DNA of 64,000 bases. Origin: Linanthus parryae. Taxonomy: Eukaryota > Streptophyta > Magnoliopsida > Ericales > Polemoniaceae. Position 1 is the stretch's first letter, and each line of letters begins with the position of its first letter. The notes under the pieces were generated by a model. That model worked only from the letters and a program-made list of their open reading frames with translations, ran no database searches and was not told the origin of the DNA. The stretch is taken from positions 54,545,891 to 54,609,890 of the forward strand of contig JALGPY010000003.1 of NCBI GenBank assembly GCA_023055425.1. The letters run 5' to 3'. Positions 11,409 through 22,297 of the stretch are shown piece by piece. Both the position numbers and the translations under genes were made by a program.

Positions 11409-12624
11409 GACCGGAAGCAAAAATGGATATCAATTGTTGATCGGGAGAAGTCGTATAGACACGCCGAGGCCAAGGTAGGTGAGTGGGGGGAGAAATGTTC
11501 GCATGCTACTGTTACACTCATTAATTTCTCAAACTCGGTTTGAAAAGAAGAACTGTAGTTTCCTGGCGCAACTTTGACAAATCACCAAAATAATCATGAT
11601 AATATTGTAGTCGATCATCCGGCGGAACGTGATAATATTGAAAATATTTCTCGACTTTAAAAATCCAAGTGTGCGCGTCAATACCTGAAAACCTTGGTGC
11701 GTCGACGCGCAATTTGTGATTGCGTGTATTTGTACCCCCGTGAATGTCGTGACCCAGATGTTGGACCTGACCTGAATATGCTATTTGACCCGGGAAAGTG
11801 GTATGACCCAACCAATTGGGGTGACCCACAATTGGAACTTGACCATTGAGTGGCCCAACAGAAACATGGTTACCCATTGGCACACCCATACGCTGGTGTG
11901 GGGCTGGAGGGTTTGTCACAGGAGCGGTTTGAACCCATTGCGGCTGCTGGGGTTGGGTCAACGCTTGGAGAGTGGAGACGAAGGACCCCACGACCGATTG
12001 AATTTGATCCTGGGTCGATGGCGGCGGTGGCGCAGAGTGTTGGTTAACCCCGAACGTGGTTGGCGTCAGTGGTGGGAAGGTTGATTAGTGCAGTGGTGGT
12101 TGCGGTTGTTGCGAAAGGGGGTTTGCTTGGTGTGAGATTGACGGAAAGAATTGCGATGGATTTTTTTGATGGGGCGGTGCCAATTGTTGGTGAAGAGTGG
12201 GATCGAACGACGGTAGACGGGAGGCAGCGAGGGGATGATTGGGTTCGGAGAATGCCCAGAACGGCGTCGAGTGGGGCGGTGTAAGCCCTCTGCGTTCTTG
12301 CTGGTAGTGTGGCGTGGGTAGGAGCGGAAACTGGGTTGTGGCTGTGGTCGATGGAGAAGTATTGGCGGCTAGGGTTTGTGGTTCTGAAAGTGCCGGCGGT
12401 GGAGGCAGGTTGTTCTGGCGGTTCTGTGGCAGAGATAACGATGGATTGATTTGCAGTGAAGGCGGCGCTGTTGTGGCCTAGATATGCGCCTCAAGTGCAG
12501 TGAATTTCTCGTCGACGGAAGCTTCCCATTCCATCTTCATGGCGGCGAATTTGGCGTCCAATTTCTCATCCAACTGTTCCATGATTTGGCGGAGCAAATC
12601 AACAGCTTTGGGTGAGTCCGACAT
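11409..12624 (-). pseudogene. gag fragment of a second Ty3/gypsy element, cut by element A
   Basis: Start ATG 12624-12622 (MSDSPKAVDLLRQIMEQLDE) is preceded on the minus strand by the leader TTTGGTGCTTTCATC, usual for this gypsy type, and by a decayed GGTATCA primer-site remnant near 12640. The N-terminal half is proline- and glutamine-rich. The Gag core follows with KLRVDAPRFSGIDAHTWIFK and VEKYFQYYHVPPDDRL. After that part of the domain seems deleted, then YHDYFGDLSKLRQETTV. Stops near 12480 and 12080 and a frameshift near 11535 break it. It ends where the Athila LTR begins (11408), so element A probably inserted into this gag. Confidence 0.75.
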
Positions 12625-13341
12625 GATGAAAGCACCAAATGATACCTAACAGTATCTCCAGTAGCGATTCGAGAGCGAACAAACGAAAATATTAAGAAGA
12701 AAACGGTTGAAGAAGAAAACAAACACACGATCACATGATTATCATCTTCCAGAACAAGTCCTAACATAGTTATAAATTCTAATAACTTCTAATACTGACT
12801 TCTAACACCCCAAACAAACGATAAATCGCAATAACTACCTTCCGAATAACAATTAACATAAATAAGGTCTTAACTAACAAACTACTTGGGGAGGTAGTCG
12901 TTGAGATACTTTGGTGGAGAACGGTTCCGATCCTCACGTCGCAGGGCCGTCTCTGTAGCCGTGTCATGTGTTGGATACGTACCCGTATCAGTACCCTTCT
13001 ATGAAGCTCATATATTCTTTATGGACGCTGCATTGCATGTCAGATTCTTTGGACGTGCCATGCTATGCAGAAGCTTCTCAGACTTATCATATGACAAAAG
13101 GTTTGATAAGATTTCTTAATTTCTAGAAGGTCTCGGTAATAATGAAGCCCCTCCTATAGAGCTTGGGAATTTAGATCCCTCACATCCACACTATATTTGG
13201 CAAGCTCCTACTCTCCTAAGATTTGGGTATTTTATCTTCATTGCATTGTTTTGGGACGAACATAAATTTCAGTGGAGAAACATTTTTGTACGCATGTGGT
13301 TTGACTGAATAGTTGTTGGTACTGTGCTTATCCTTGCACAG
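12625..13341. other. Unassigned region between gypsy gag leader and CASP-like exon
   Basis: 12625-12900 may be what remains of the 5' LTR of the gypsy element whose gag lies at 11409-12624, but no partner LTR is present to prove it. 12900-13340 has no recognisable gene. It ends in a good 3' splice site (TCCTTGCACAG, ending 13341). The first exon of the CASP-like gene, expected upstream, was not found. Confidence 0.4.
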
Positions 13342-13495
13342 ATTTCGTCTTCCAAGCCCTTTCATCACTTACCAGTGCTGGCTAATGGCTGCGGAAATGG
13401 TTTTGATATTTTTCACGTGCCTTGTGGCAAGCGACTTGGCGAAGAAAGCGGCCGTGAGCTATGAAGCTGTTCTACTGTTGGCAGTTATGGACTGG
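13342..13495 (+). CDS. CASP-like (CASPL5-type) gene, middle exon
   Basis: The exon is bounded by an acceptor TCCTTGCACAG before 13342 and a donor TGG/GTCAGT after 13495. It encodes two hydrophobic segments, FITYQCWLMAAEMVLIFFTC and VSYEAVLLLAVMDW, joined by a short basic loop (DLAKK). This layout, ending in an acidic-Trp pair at the exon border, is what CASP-like family 5 proteins show around their GDWV motif. These are four-pass plasma membrane proteins related to Casparian strip proteins. Joined to 19615-19809 it gives DWVVATLSLAVAS. The 5' exon is not recognised and several family positions are changed, so this may be a degenerate or partial gene. The assignment is by pattern, not by a database search. 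Confidence 0.58.
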
Positions 13496-13708
13496 GTCAG
13501 TCTCTCTAACCAACCCTTATATGCTATGATTGATCAATATTTTAGTGGGAAATATTTTTTCATGCAATATCACCATTCATTACTAGGCAAAAATGGTCCT
13601 AGGATACAACATAGAGATTACTCTGACACTCTGACATCAAAATGCAACATAAAGACACAAGGCAGCAGCCTACTAGCAGTACCATAAGATACTAATGAAA
13701 CACGCATT

Positions 13709-13713
13709 AGTAG
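13709..13713. repeat. Target-site duplication AGTAG, left copy
   Basis: Five bases directly before the 5' LTR of the copia element. The identical AGTAG follows its 3' LTR at 19409-19413. A 5-bp duplication is normal for Ty1/copia integration and shows the two LTRs belong to one insertion. Confidence 0.95.
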
Positions 13714-14229
13714 TATTAGCAGAATTGAAGATGAGGTGTTAATTCATTGTTGAAGCCAAAAGAATGTTGCTGATTTGTTACTGTTTCTCAAAGACAAAAT
13801 CAAAGTTTTATACAAAAATCACATGAAACATCCAAAAGGGGTATTTATGCATTTTTCCAAAGCTTGTCAAAAACCCAGAAACATGTCTTCTTGTCCCTTT
13901 TTTGTCGTTTGCTGAAGTTCTGTGGCTATTGTGTAAACTTTCTAAACTTACATGTAACAGAGGCCAAATGATCTGGGCCTTAGTTTAATTTCTCACAAGC
14001 CTTGAACGGCTGTGATGTAATCTTGTGATCCAACGGTCCAAAATAAGACCGTTGGACATCTGGGTATATAACCCTGCTTTAACAGCTAGGGTTCTTCATG
14101 TTCTTCCCTTTCTTCGTTTCCAGAAAATGTAAGGTTACTCTGTCAAAATTTTCTCTGAAAACTTCAATGAAATTATTCTATCTTTGATTTGCTTGTTTGA
14201 TCTTTTCTGGAATCGTTCGATTCCTTTCA
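13714..14229 (+). repeat. 5' LTR of copia element
   Basis: Begins TATTAGCAGAATTG after AGTAG and ends CGATTCCTTTCA directly before the primer site. It contains an inverted AACGG pair (14029-14056) and a TATATAA box (14065-14071), followed by a likely transcribed leader. It is near-identical to 18896-19408. Confidence 0.96.
14029..14071 (+). promoter_or_regulatory. LTR promoter: inverted MSA-like pair plus TATA box
   Basis: TCCAACGGTC at 14029-14038 and its exact reverse complement GACCGTTGGA at 14047-14056 are separated by eight bases. TATATAA follows at 14065-14071. AACGG in a TCCAACGGTC setting resembles the M-specific activator element bound by three-repeat MYB factors in dividing plant cells. 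The same block is intact in the 3' LTR (19208-19250). The regulatory role is inferred. Confidence 0.6.
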
Positions 14230-14242
14230 TGGTATCAGAGCC
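14230..14242 (+). other. Primer-binding site, initiator tRNA-Met
   Basis: TGGTATCAGAGCC directly follows the 5' LTR and is the standard plant copia primer site. The Gag ATG follows immediately at 14243, so the leader between LTR and coding region has zero length beyond the primer site. Confidence 0.97.
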
Positions 14243-17200
14243 ATGGCTCTCTCTACAAATCAATCTCAAGCGTCTTCAAATCCCTTCTATCTTCTTTCAC
14301 AAGTTCATAACCTAGTTCCATTCAAGTTGGATAACACTAATTATGTTATCAGGCGCTATCAAATCTCTACGCTCCTCAAAACACAGTCCCTCTTTGGTTT
14401 AGTCGATGGTTCTCGGGAGTGTCCGTTCGAGTTCTTGACCGACGGTGACGGAACGGTCACCACAAATCGCAATCCAGACTATGACGCTTGGGTTACTCAA
14501 TACCAAATCGTTCTCTCTTTGCTCACAACAACTCTCTCTAAAGAAGCCTTGGTTCAGGTGGTTGGTAAGCCCTTTTCTCGTGATGTTTGGGTTTCTCTGG
14601 AGAACAGGTACTCCTCTCTTACTAGATCTAATATCATGCAATTAAGATCTGAGCTGCAAACTATTAGAAAGAAGTCTGATTCTGTTGATGTCTACATGCA
14701 AAAGTTGAAAACCCTAAGAGATAAATTATCTTCTGCTATGGTGAATACTGATGATCAAGACATGATTCTTTATGCCTTACATGGCCTGCCTCCTGAGTAT
14801 AACTCTTTTAGATCTGGTTTGCGAGTCACTATGTCTGTTTCACCTGATAAAATTAATTTTGAAGAACTGCATGTTCTGTTAAAGGCTGAAGAACAAATGA
14901 TTGAGTCTCAATCTATCTCGGGAAATGAATTGACTGGGTTTGCTGCTTATGTCTCTAACATGTTTAATGGTGGAAGAGGAAAAGGAAATGGGTATGATAA
15001 CAACAAGAATCAAGGAAATGGTTATGGTAGAGGTCAAGGAACCAACTATAATGATCAAAACTCTAAGTTCAATCAAGTCTCTGGTTATCAAAGTCAAAAT
15101 TCTAGTCAAAACCCTAATTATCAAGGTCAAACCTATACTCACAACTACCCCTCTGGAAGAGGAAACACTAATGGGGGAATAATTCATGACTCTTCTAGAG
15201 GTGGTAGAGGTTATAACAGAGGGGGAGGTCAATCTAAGAACAAGGGTCCTAGATTTGATAGCAATGGAAACCCTATCAATTGCCAAATTTGTGGTATGGA
15301 TTACCACTCTGCTGTTGACTTTTGGCATAGATTGGACTTTGCTTACCAAGGTAAGAAACCTCCACCTCAGTTGTCTACTATGACAAATGTTGCTGCTCCT
15401 ACTATGAATGTCAATCAAGAACATCACTCTCAGAACAATGTGTCTGCACCTGTCACTGGTTATCAACCTCAAATCAATGCTTTCAATTCTAGCCTTCTTG
15501 GACCAACACCTAGCATTAATCCAAATTATTGGTCGACTGACTCTGGTGCAAACAATCATATGACTGCTGAATTCAATAATCTCTCTCTGGCTTCTCCTTA
15601 TCATGGTAGTGACAAGGTTGCTGTTGGAAATGGTCACACTCTTCCCATCTCTCATTCTGGTACTGCCATTCTTAACACACCTTCTCATTCCTTTACTTTG
15701 AACAATACCTTACATGTTCCAAATCTTTCAACAAACCTCATTTCTGTTTACCAACTTTGCAAACAACACAATTGTTTCTTTTACTTTGATGCTGACAAAT
15801 TTTATATTCAGGACAAACTTCAGGGCACAATCCTCTACCAAGGATTGAGTGAACATGGCCTATACCCTATACACACACAACCTTTCTCTACAGCTTTTCA
15901 AGACAAAGACACAATACAAGCTCACTTAGGAATAACTTTGAAGTCTCCCCTCTGGCATGCTAGACTGGGACACCCCTCTGAAGACATTTTAAGACTTAAA
16001 TTTATTTCTTCTTCTCATATGTGTAAAGACCTTAAAGTTTCTGACATTTCTTCTCATTCTGTTTGTGAACATTGCTTGCTTGGTAAAATGACTAAACTGC
16101 CTTATAAATCTTCCACTTCACACACCAAATCACCTCTTGATCTTCTTCATAGTGATGTTTGGGGTCCTGCAACTGTGAAATCTTATCATGGATATAGATT
16201 CTATGTTTTGTTTGTAGATGATTATTCTAAATTTACATGGATCTTTCCTTTGCATCATAAATCAGAAGTTGCAACCATTTTTCCAATGTTCAAACTTGAA
16301 ATTGAAAAACAATTAAATTCTCCAATCAAGATTTTAAGATCTGATGGGGGTGGTGAATACATGTCATACACCTTTCAAACTTTCTTGCATTCTCAAGGCA
16401 TTGTTCATCAAAAATCATGTCCTTACACACCACAACAAAATGGTGTAGCTGAAAGAAAACATAGGCACATAGTAGAAACTGCTGTGACTTTACTTGTTCA
16501 TGCTAAACTGCCTAAGTACTTTTGGTATCATGCTTTTAGTGCTGCTGTTTATTTGATTAACTATATGCCAAGCAAAAACACTCAAAACAAATCTCATTGG
16601 GAGTTACTTTATAATACTAAACCTGATTATAATAAACTTAAAGTGTTTGGATGTGCATGTTATCCTTACCTGAGACACTACACCAACTCTAAATTGGATC
16701 CAAAAACTAAACAATGTGTGTTTCTTGGGTTATGCTCATGATTTTAAAGGGTATGTCTGCTTTGACAAAGAATCTCAAAAGTTCTTTATTAGTAGAGATG
16801 TTATATTTGATGAGAACACTTTTCCATTTGATAAAAATTTCTCAAAATATGTGCCTGATAACTCAAATTCTTCTGACACATTGCACATTGGTGATATTCC
16901 TATCTCTTTGCCTTATGATTATATGTCTTCTGCTTCTGTTCCATCTTCTCACATTATCAATGATGGTCCTGTTTCAGGTGTTTCTGATGAGAACAATACG
17001 ACACAAGATCAGATGCCACATTTTGAACATGATACCTCCATGATCTTACCCAATATCACTGATGAGAACAGATCACAACACACAAATGAGAACAGATATG
17101 ACACTTCTGCTGGAGACTCTCAGACTCAGGATGTTCCTCACACACAGTCTCAGCAGCCTACTTCAATGATGATCACAACACTGATGATCAACCTACAAAC

Positions 17201-18888
17201 AGTATTGGCATGGCAGATACTGATGTGGAAAGGCATCATCCAGCTGGGAGTCACCCCATGCAGACAAGGAGCAAGTCTGGAATTTTTAAGAAGAAGACAT
17301 TTGGGTTCAATACTACAACTGGTAACTCTGATATCTCTCCTTTCTTAAATGATCCAACTTGCTTCACAGAGGCTAGAAAACACTCTCAGTGGCTAAAAGC
17401 AATGACTGAAGAGTTCTCTAGCCTCATACAACAAAACACTTGGACTTTAGTTCCAAGACCCTACAATGCAAACATTGTAGGGAACAAATGGGTTTTTAGA
17501 ACCAAACATAACCCTGATGGTTCCATTTCTAGACATAAAGCCAGATTAGTGGCTAAGGGGTTTAGTCAAACCCCTAGCATTGACTTTGAAGAGACTTTTA
17601 GTCCTGTGGTCAAACATGCTACTGTTAGAACAATTTTGTCTTTGGCAGCCACATTTAATTGGCCTCTTCATCAGTTAGATGTAAAAAATGCATTTCTTCA
17701 TGGCTATCTCAAAGAAACTGTTTATATGCAACAACCCTCTGGCTTCAAAAATTCTCAATTTCCTGATTATGTATGTAAGCTCAACAAAGCTATATATGGT
17801 CTCAAACAAGCTCCTAGAGCTTGGTTTGAGAGATTTAAAGAATTCATTTTATCTCTTGGTTTCACACAATCAAAGGCTGACACTTCAATGTTTGTTAGAC
17901 ACAATTCTAATTCTTCTGCAATTACTGTATTGCTTCTGTATGTTGATGACATCATTCTCACTGGTAATGATTCTGACTATGCAACTCACCTTATTTCAAA
18001 GTTGAAAAGTGAATTTAATATGAATGATCTGGGTCCTTTGACTTATTTTCTGGGATTACAAATTGACAGAAGTAAGCATTGTATATTTTTGCATCAGTCT
18101 AAATATGTGAATGATTTACTTAGCAGATTTAATATGCACAACTGCACTCCTTGTCTTACTCCTATCATTTCTGGAATTAAATACACTTTCAATGATGGTG
18201 AATTGTTATCTGATCCTACTCCTTTTAGACAATTGCTTGGTGCTCTACAATATTTAGTTTTTACAAGACCTGACATTTGCTTTGCTGTTAATTACTTGTG
18301 TCAATTCATGCATTGTCCTACTACTCAACACATGTTAGGTGCCAAAAGAATTCTTAGGTATCTAAGAGGCACAACAAGTGATGTCATTTTGTATAAACCA
18401 AGTGAATTAAATTTCTGTGCTTTTTCTGATGCAGATTGGCTGGTAACCCATCTGACAGAAGAAGCACAACTGGTTTTGTCTTATTTTTAGGCAACAACCC
18501 AATTCACTGGGCTGCAAAAAAACAGCCAACTGTCTCTAGATCTTCCTCTGAGGCAGAATATAGAGCTTTGGCAACAACTGCTGCAGAAATAACTTGGTTT
18601 CAATATTTGTTTCAAGATCTGCATATCTTTTTAAAACAACCTCCAATTCTGTTTTGTGATAATGAGTCTGCAATTCACATGACTGCAAATCCTATTATGC
18701 ATTCCAAAACTAAGCACATAGAATTAGACTACCATTTTATTAGAGAAAAAGTGTTGAGAAAACAATTACTGGTGGATTTTGTTTACTCTGCAGATAAGCT
18801 AGGAGATTTATTCACCAAGGGTTTAGCTGCTGCTGCTTTCACTTATTTGAAGTCCAAGTTAATGGTCTCTTCAGCACCATTAGCTTGA
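14243..18888 (+). pseudogene. Copia Gag-Pol polyprotein, three frameshifts
   Basis: Order is that of Ty1/copia: Gag, protease, integrase, RT, RNase H. Gag has a zinc knuckle CQICGMDYHSAVDF in which the last Cys is Phe. Protease shows WSTDSGANNHMT. Integrase has LWHARLGHP, CEHCLLGK, LHSDVWGP, RSDGGGEY and QNGVAERKHR. RT has KARLVAKGFSQ, LDVKNAFLHG, YGLKQAPRAW and LLYVDDIILTG. RNase H has FSDADW, SSSEAEYRAL and CDNESAIHMT. The first frame ends at 16741 after a 1-bp insertion near 16734; a second shift lies near 17165; a 1-bp deletion near 18440 lies inside SDADWAGNPSDRRS. Otherwise the motifs are intact, so the element died recently by indels. Confidence 0.95.
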
Positions 18889-18895
18889 GGGAGGG
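18887..18895 (+). other. Polypurine tract of copia element
   Basis: GAGGGAGGG stands directly before the 3' LTR and seven bases after the end of the coding region. It is the expected priming site for plus-strand DNA synthesis. Confidence 0.9.
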
Positions 18896-19408
18896 TATTA
18901 GCAGAATTGAAGATGAGGTGTTAATTCATTTTTGAAGGCAAAAGAATGTTGTTGATTTGTTACTATTTCTCAAAGACAAAATCAAAGTCTTATACAAAAA
19001 TCACATGAAACATCCAAAAGGGGTATTTATGCATTTTTCCAAAGCTTGTCAAAAACCCAGAAACATGTCTTCTTGTCCTTTTTTTGTCGTTTGCTGAAGT
19101 TCTGTGGCTATTGTGTAAACTTTCTAGACTTACATGTAATAGAGGTCAAATGATTTGGGCCTTAGTTTAATTTCTCACAAGCCTTGAACGACTGTGATGA
19201 AATCTTATCCAACGGTCCAAAATAAGACCGTTGGACATCTGGGTATATAACCCTACTGTAACAGCTAGGGTTCTTCATGTTCTTCCCTTTCTTCGTTTCC
19301 AGAAAATGTAAGGTTACTCTGTCAAAATTTTCTCTGAAAACTTCAATGAAATTTTTCTATCTTTGATTTGCTTGTTTGATCTTTTCTGGAATCGTTCGAT
19401 TCCTTTCA
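18896..19408 (+). repeat. 3' LTR of copia element
   Basis: Matches 13714-14229 apart from about 15 substitutions and a 3-bp deletion (around 19205). The TATA box is at 19244-19250 and the inverted AACGG pair at 19208-19235. It ends TTCCTTTCA followed by the duplication AGTAG at 19409-19413. Confidence 0.96.
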
Positions 19409-19614
19409 AGTAGGATCTGGGATGTTTCTTATTTCAACCCCCGCTACCCGGCTCTAATTTCTTTCATCAAACTCATTTTATACTTGGCTTAGGACAACCG
19501 AGTCAAGAGAAAAAAAAGGTTGTGGAAACCAGGCTTCCACTGCTTTAGGGTAGCTTATTCAGATTCTTCTCCACCTTTCTCAAATATGAAACATTGGGTT
19601 ATGTTTGCTTGCAG

Positions 19615-19809
19615 GTTGTTGCGACGTTGTCTCTGGCGGTAGCTTCTGTGTTACTGGGCACATCAATGGCTTTTCCCCATGAACTGATCTGCGTAGGCGG
19701 AGTTCAATGCAGGAGTTTGCAACTATTGTTCGTCCCTGCCCTTATCAGTTGGTTAGCAAATGCATTATCACATCTCATTACTCTCTGGGTCCTGGCCAGT
19801 GGTGTATAG
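19615..19809 (+). CDS. CASP-like (CASPL5-type) gene, last exon
   Basis: The acceptor TTTGCTTGCAG ends at 19614. The exon continues in phase 0 from 13495 and runs to TAG at 19807-19809. It encodes VVATLSLAVASVLLGTSMAF, a Cys-containing extracellular loop (ICVGGVQCRS), then ALISWLANALSHLITLWVLA. In CASP-like 5 proteins a third transmembrane segment begins right after GDWV, a loop with two Cys follows, and the protein ends soon after a fourth segment in a WLLAS-like tail. All these are matched here. Without the copia insertion the intron would be 419 bp. 3' UTR and poly(A) signals were not identified. What remains uncertain is whether the gene is still made. Confidence 0.6.
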   Translation, partial: VVATLSLAVASVLLGTSMAFPHELICVGGVQCRSLQLLFVPALISWLANALSHLITLWVLASGV

Positions 19810-20339
19810 ACTATTGTCTATCAATTAATGTCTCTTTACCATATGTATGTATACAGCCAAGGAATGATCATATTGATTATGCTATAGTTAAACTTGGATG
19901 ATTCACGACATGATGCCACTATACTCTTCTACTATACTAATGTTGGAACATTGATTATCTCATCTTGCTCTTTTAACTGTTTCCCGTCATCTTGTATTTG
20001 CTCCTTCTATGAGTCTTACGGTTGCTCACCAATCACCAACGCACGATTATGAGCAACCATGAATACTGAGTCTTATGGGCCTACCCGAGTAATGAATGTT
20101 ATTATGGGCAAAAAAGCTACTCCGTCTTTCCCAATATTTTGGTCCCCTATGTTAAGCAGTAATATAACACCTTGAAATTCTTAGGGTTCAAACTTCAAAC
20201 TATAATAAGTCAAAATTTGAGTCAGTTGTGTGAATTGTTACTTCAGCAGTGTTTGCTACCACCTGATCAATAAGAAATAGCTGGACTGTGAATTCAAATT
20301 AGGGCGATTGTGAAATTACTGGAAATACTAGGCAAGTAT
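19810..20339. other. Unassigned region downstream of CASP-like exon
   Basis: AT-rich; would hold the 3' UTR of the CASP-like gene. I see no other gene or clear repeat border. Confidence 0.4.
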
Positions 20340-21525
20340 GTAATTTCTTGAATTATATTGTGCACAGCTCTACAGTTTGTAGGGATATCAAGCAGTCAGA
20401 TGTGTCAAATGCCTGTCTAGGAGGTATATAAGACACAACCACAAGGGTTTGTGCACCCTTAGTATCCCCACTTTGTTTCCCAAGTTAAGAAATCTTTGTT
20501 CGGTTTTAAACAGGCACCTAGAGCATGGTTCACGATGTTCTCTTTCAACCTTCCCTCTTTCGGATTCAAGTCAAGTTCAGCAGATTATTCATTGTTCATA
20601 CAAATAACTGCAGCTCACTATACTATCAGACTAGTGTATGTTGATGATATACTCATCACATGCAACAGTCATGCCTATATTGCAACAGTCACTTAGCAGC
20701 TGAAGCAAGTTCTTTCTCTCAAGGATCTTGATCCAGTTCACTATTTTCTGGGCATTGAAGTCAAGAAAGATGCACATATATGTGTTATGTCTCTCACTCA
20801 ATCTAAATATGCTAAAGATTAGATTTAGAAGGCTGATTTAACTGAGTGTAACCCAAATGATACACATGTATTCAGTGAAGGATTCTACCTTTCAGAATGC
20901 TATTGCACCACTAGCAAATGAACTGTTCACACTATTTGACCATTACTAGGCCAGAAATACAATATGCAGTCAAACAGTCTTTGCCAGAAAATTCACTTTC
21001 CCAACAATGGTAACTTTATTGCCTGAAAAAGAATCCTCGGATTCTTTCTATCACTTCTGGAATAACTTTTTGTCTCAGGACTTTCAATCTTGTTGGCTTC
21101 TCAGATGCTGACTAGGCTGGATCATCTTTAGGCTGGAAAATCCACTACTAGGTACTACATTTTCTTGGGCAAGAATATCATTTCTTGAAGTTCTAAGAAG
21201 TATTTCACAATGGCAAGGTTTCGAACAGAGTATAGAGCCTAGGTTGCTACAGCTGCCTAAATGAAATGGGTTACCTACATTCTCAGATAATTAGTCATAT
21301 TATCTGAACTTCCCACACTCTATTTTGAAGTTTGTCAGCAATCTCTAGCTAAAAATCAATCTTCATGCCAGAATTAAGCACATTGAGGTGAATTTTTATT
21401 TCGTGAGAGAACATTTTGCATATGGACCACTTGCTCCACGTTCCGACATCAGATCAGCCAGCAGATGTGTTAACAAAACCTTTAATCAGCTCCCAAATTC
21501 TATGATGTCATTCCCATACAGGGGT
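20340..21525 (+). pseudogene. Rotted Ty1/copia RT-RNase H fragment
   Basis: Pieces of copia Pol can be followed through several frames. They include a decayed DVNNAFL block near 20398, SLFGFKQAPRAWF (20488-20530), VYVDDILIT (20635-20660), DPVHYFLGIEVKK, SQSKYAKD, a decayed SDAD near 21105 and a TEYRA remnant near 21225. Stops are frequent, so it is much older than the element at 13714. Upstream domains are missing. Confidence 0.75.
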
Positions 21526-21526
21526 G

Positions 21527-21800
21527 TGTTAAGAAGTAATGTGATAGCATAGTGTATGTATTTGTAATAAACAGAAAGTTGGTAGTGTGTGTGTGTTACG
21601 GAAGCTGAGTGTAGTTTCAGTAACTATGTAATGGCCATACTTTCAACCCATTTCATTTTTAGCTATCCCCAAAAATTTGTCCACACTCATTTTTTGGTGA
21701 CTCATAGTATTGTAATTGTTCCTATTTAGGCTCAAGAAAGTAAGAATTTATATCTATATAAAAGCAAAGCAATAAGAGAGGTTCATCCTCTTTATGACAC
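21527..21800 (+). repeat. Probable 3' LTR remnant of the rotted copia fragment
   Basis: A purine-rich CAGGGG and then TGTTAAGAAG follow the RNase H remnant, as expected for a copia polypurine tract and LTR start. A TATA-like TATATAAAAG occurs near 21764. The far end is not defined because no partner LTR is present. Confidence 0.45.
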
Positions 21801-22297
21801 ATAGGATTTGAGAAGAATTCACAAAATAGCATGTGTCATCTTATGTGGCAAATTTGACCAATTATATTTTGCCAACTCAATTATTAATGACATGTAAGAA
21901 ATAAAAGAGCCAATTACAAATTGACAAATTCATTACAATGATATGTAATTCATAAAAAAAAACTATACTAATTTTTTCACATCTCTGTGCATTGACAACT
22001 GAAATGGTCATTTTTAGTTTATCCATACATTGAAAATTGAAAAGTTTCCAACCAGTCTTTATTTTCTTATGACAATTTCTATGAATCTTATTTCAAAACA
22101 CACTTTTAGTCATCAGAAAAAAAATTTGTCTAAATTACAAATATTAATAATCAATAAAATGAACCTTTAATTTCTTACTGCATAGTTAGTGTGTTACTTT
22201 TTGCCACAATTTGATATGTAATTCATAAGCAATTTCTTCGCGTGCGTTAAGCTTCTTGATTTCCTTATGATGACATCTTTGTTCTGTACTGTTGTAG
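21801..22297. other. AT-rich spacer; left border of Tat copy 1 uncertain
   Basis: No gene seen. Somewhere between about 22220 and 22297 the composition changes from AT-rich to the GC-richer sequence of the antisense gene. The expected 3' LTR of the minus-strand Tat element (its complement would start TGTGCACAAGAG) is not found between 19409 and 22300, so copy 1 is truncated at this side. Confidence 0.5.

Larger units (their letters stand above)
13714..19408 (+). mobile_element. Complete Ty1/copia retrotransposon, 5695 bp, Ale-like, coding region broken
   Basis: Two LTRs (516 and 513 bp), an initiator-Met-tRNA primer site, one Gag-Pol reading region, a polypurine tract and a 5-bp duplication are all present. 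By eye the LTRs differ at about 15 substitutions plus one 3-bp indel, near 3 percent. That points to an insertion of roughly one million years if a commonly used plant rate of about 1.3e-8 per site per year applies. The LTR begins TATTAGCAG rather than TG but ends CA. It lies in the intron of the CASP-like gene in the same orientation. Assignment to the Ale lineage rests on the Gag start and overall layout and is tentative. Confidence 0.95.

Noticed and set aside
14879..15688. 269-aa open frame on the minus strand within the copia element
   Set aside because: Antisense shadow of the low-complexity Gag; biased composition, no domain, and the sense frame is clearly the real one.
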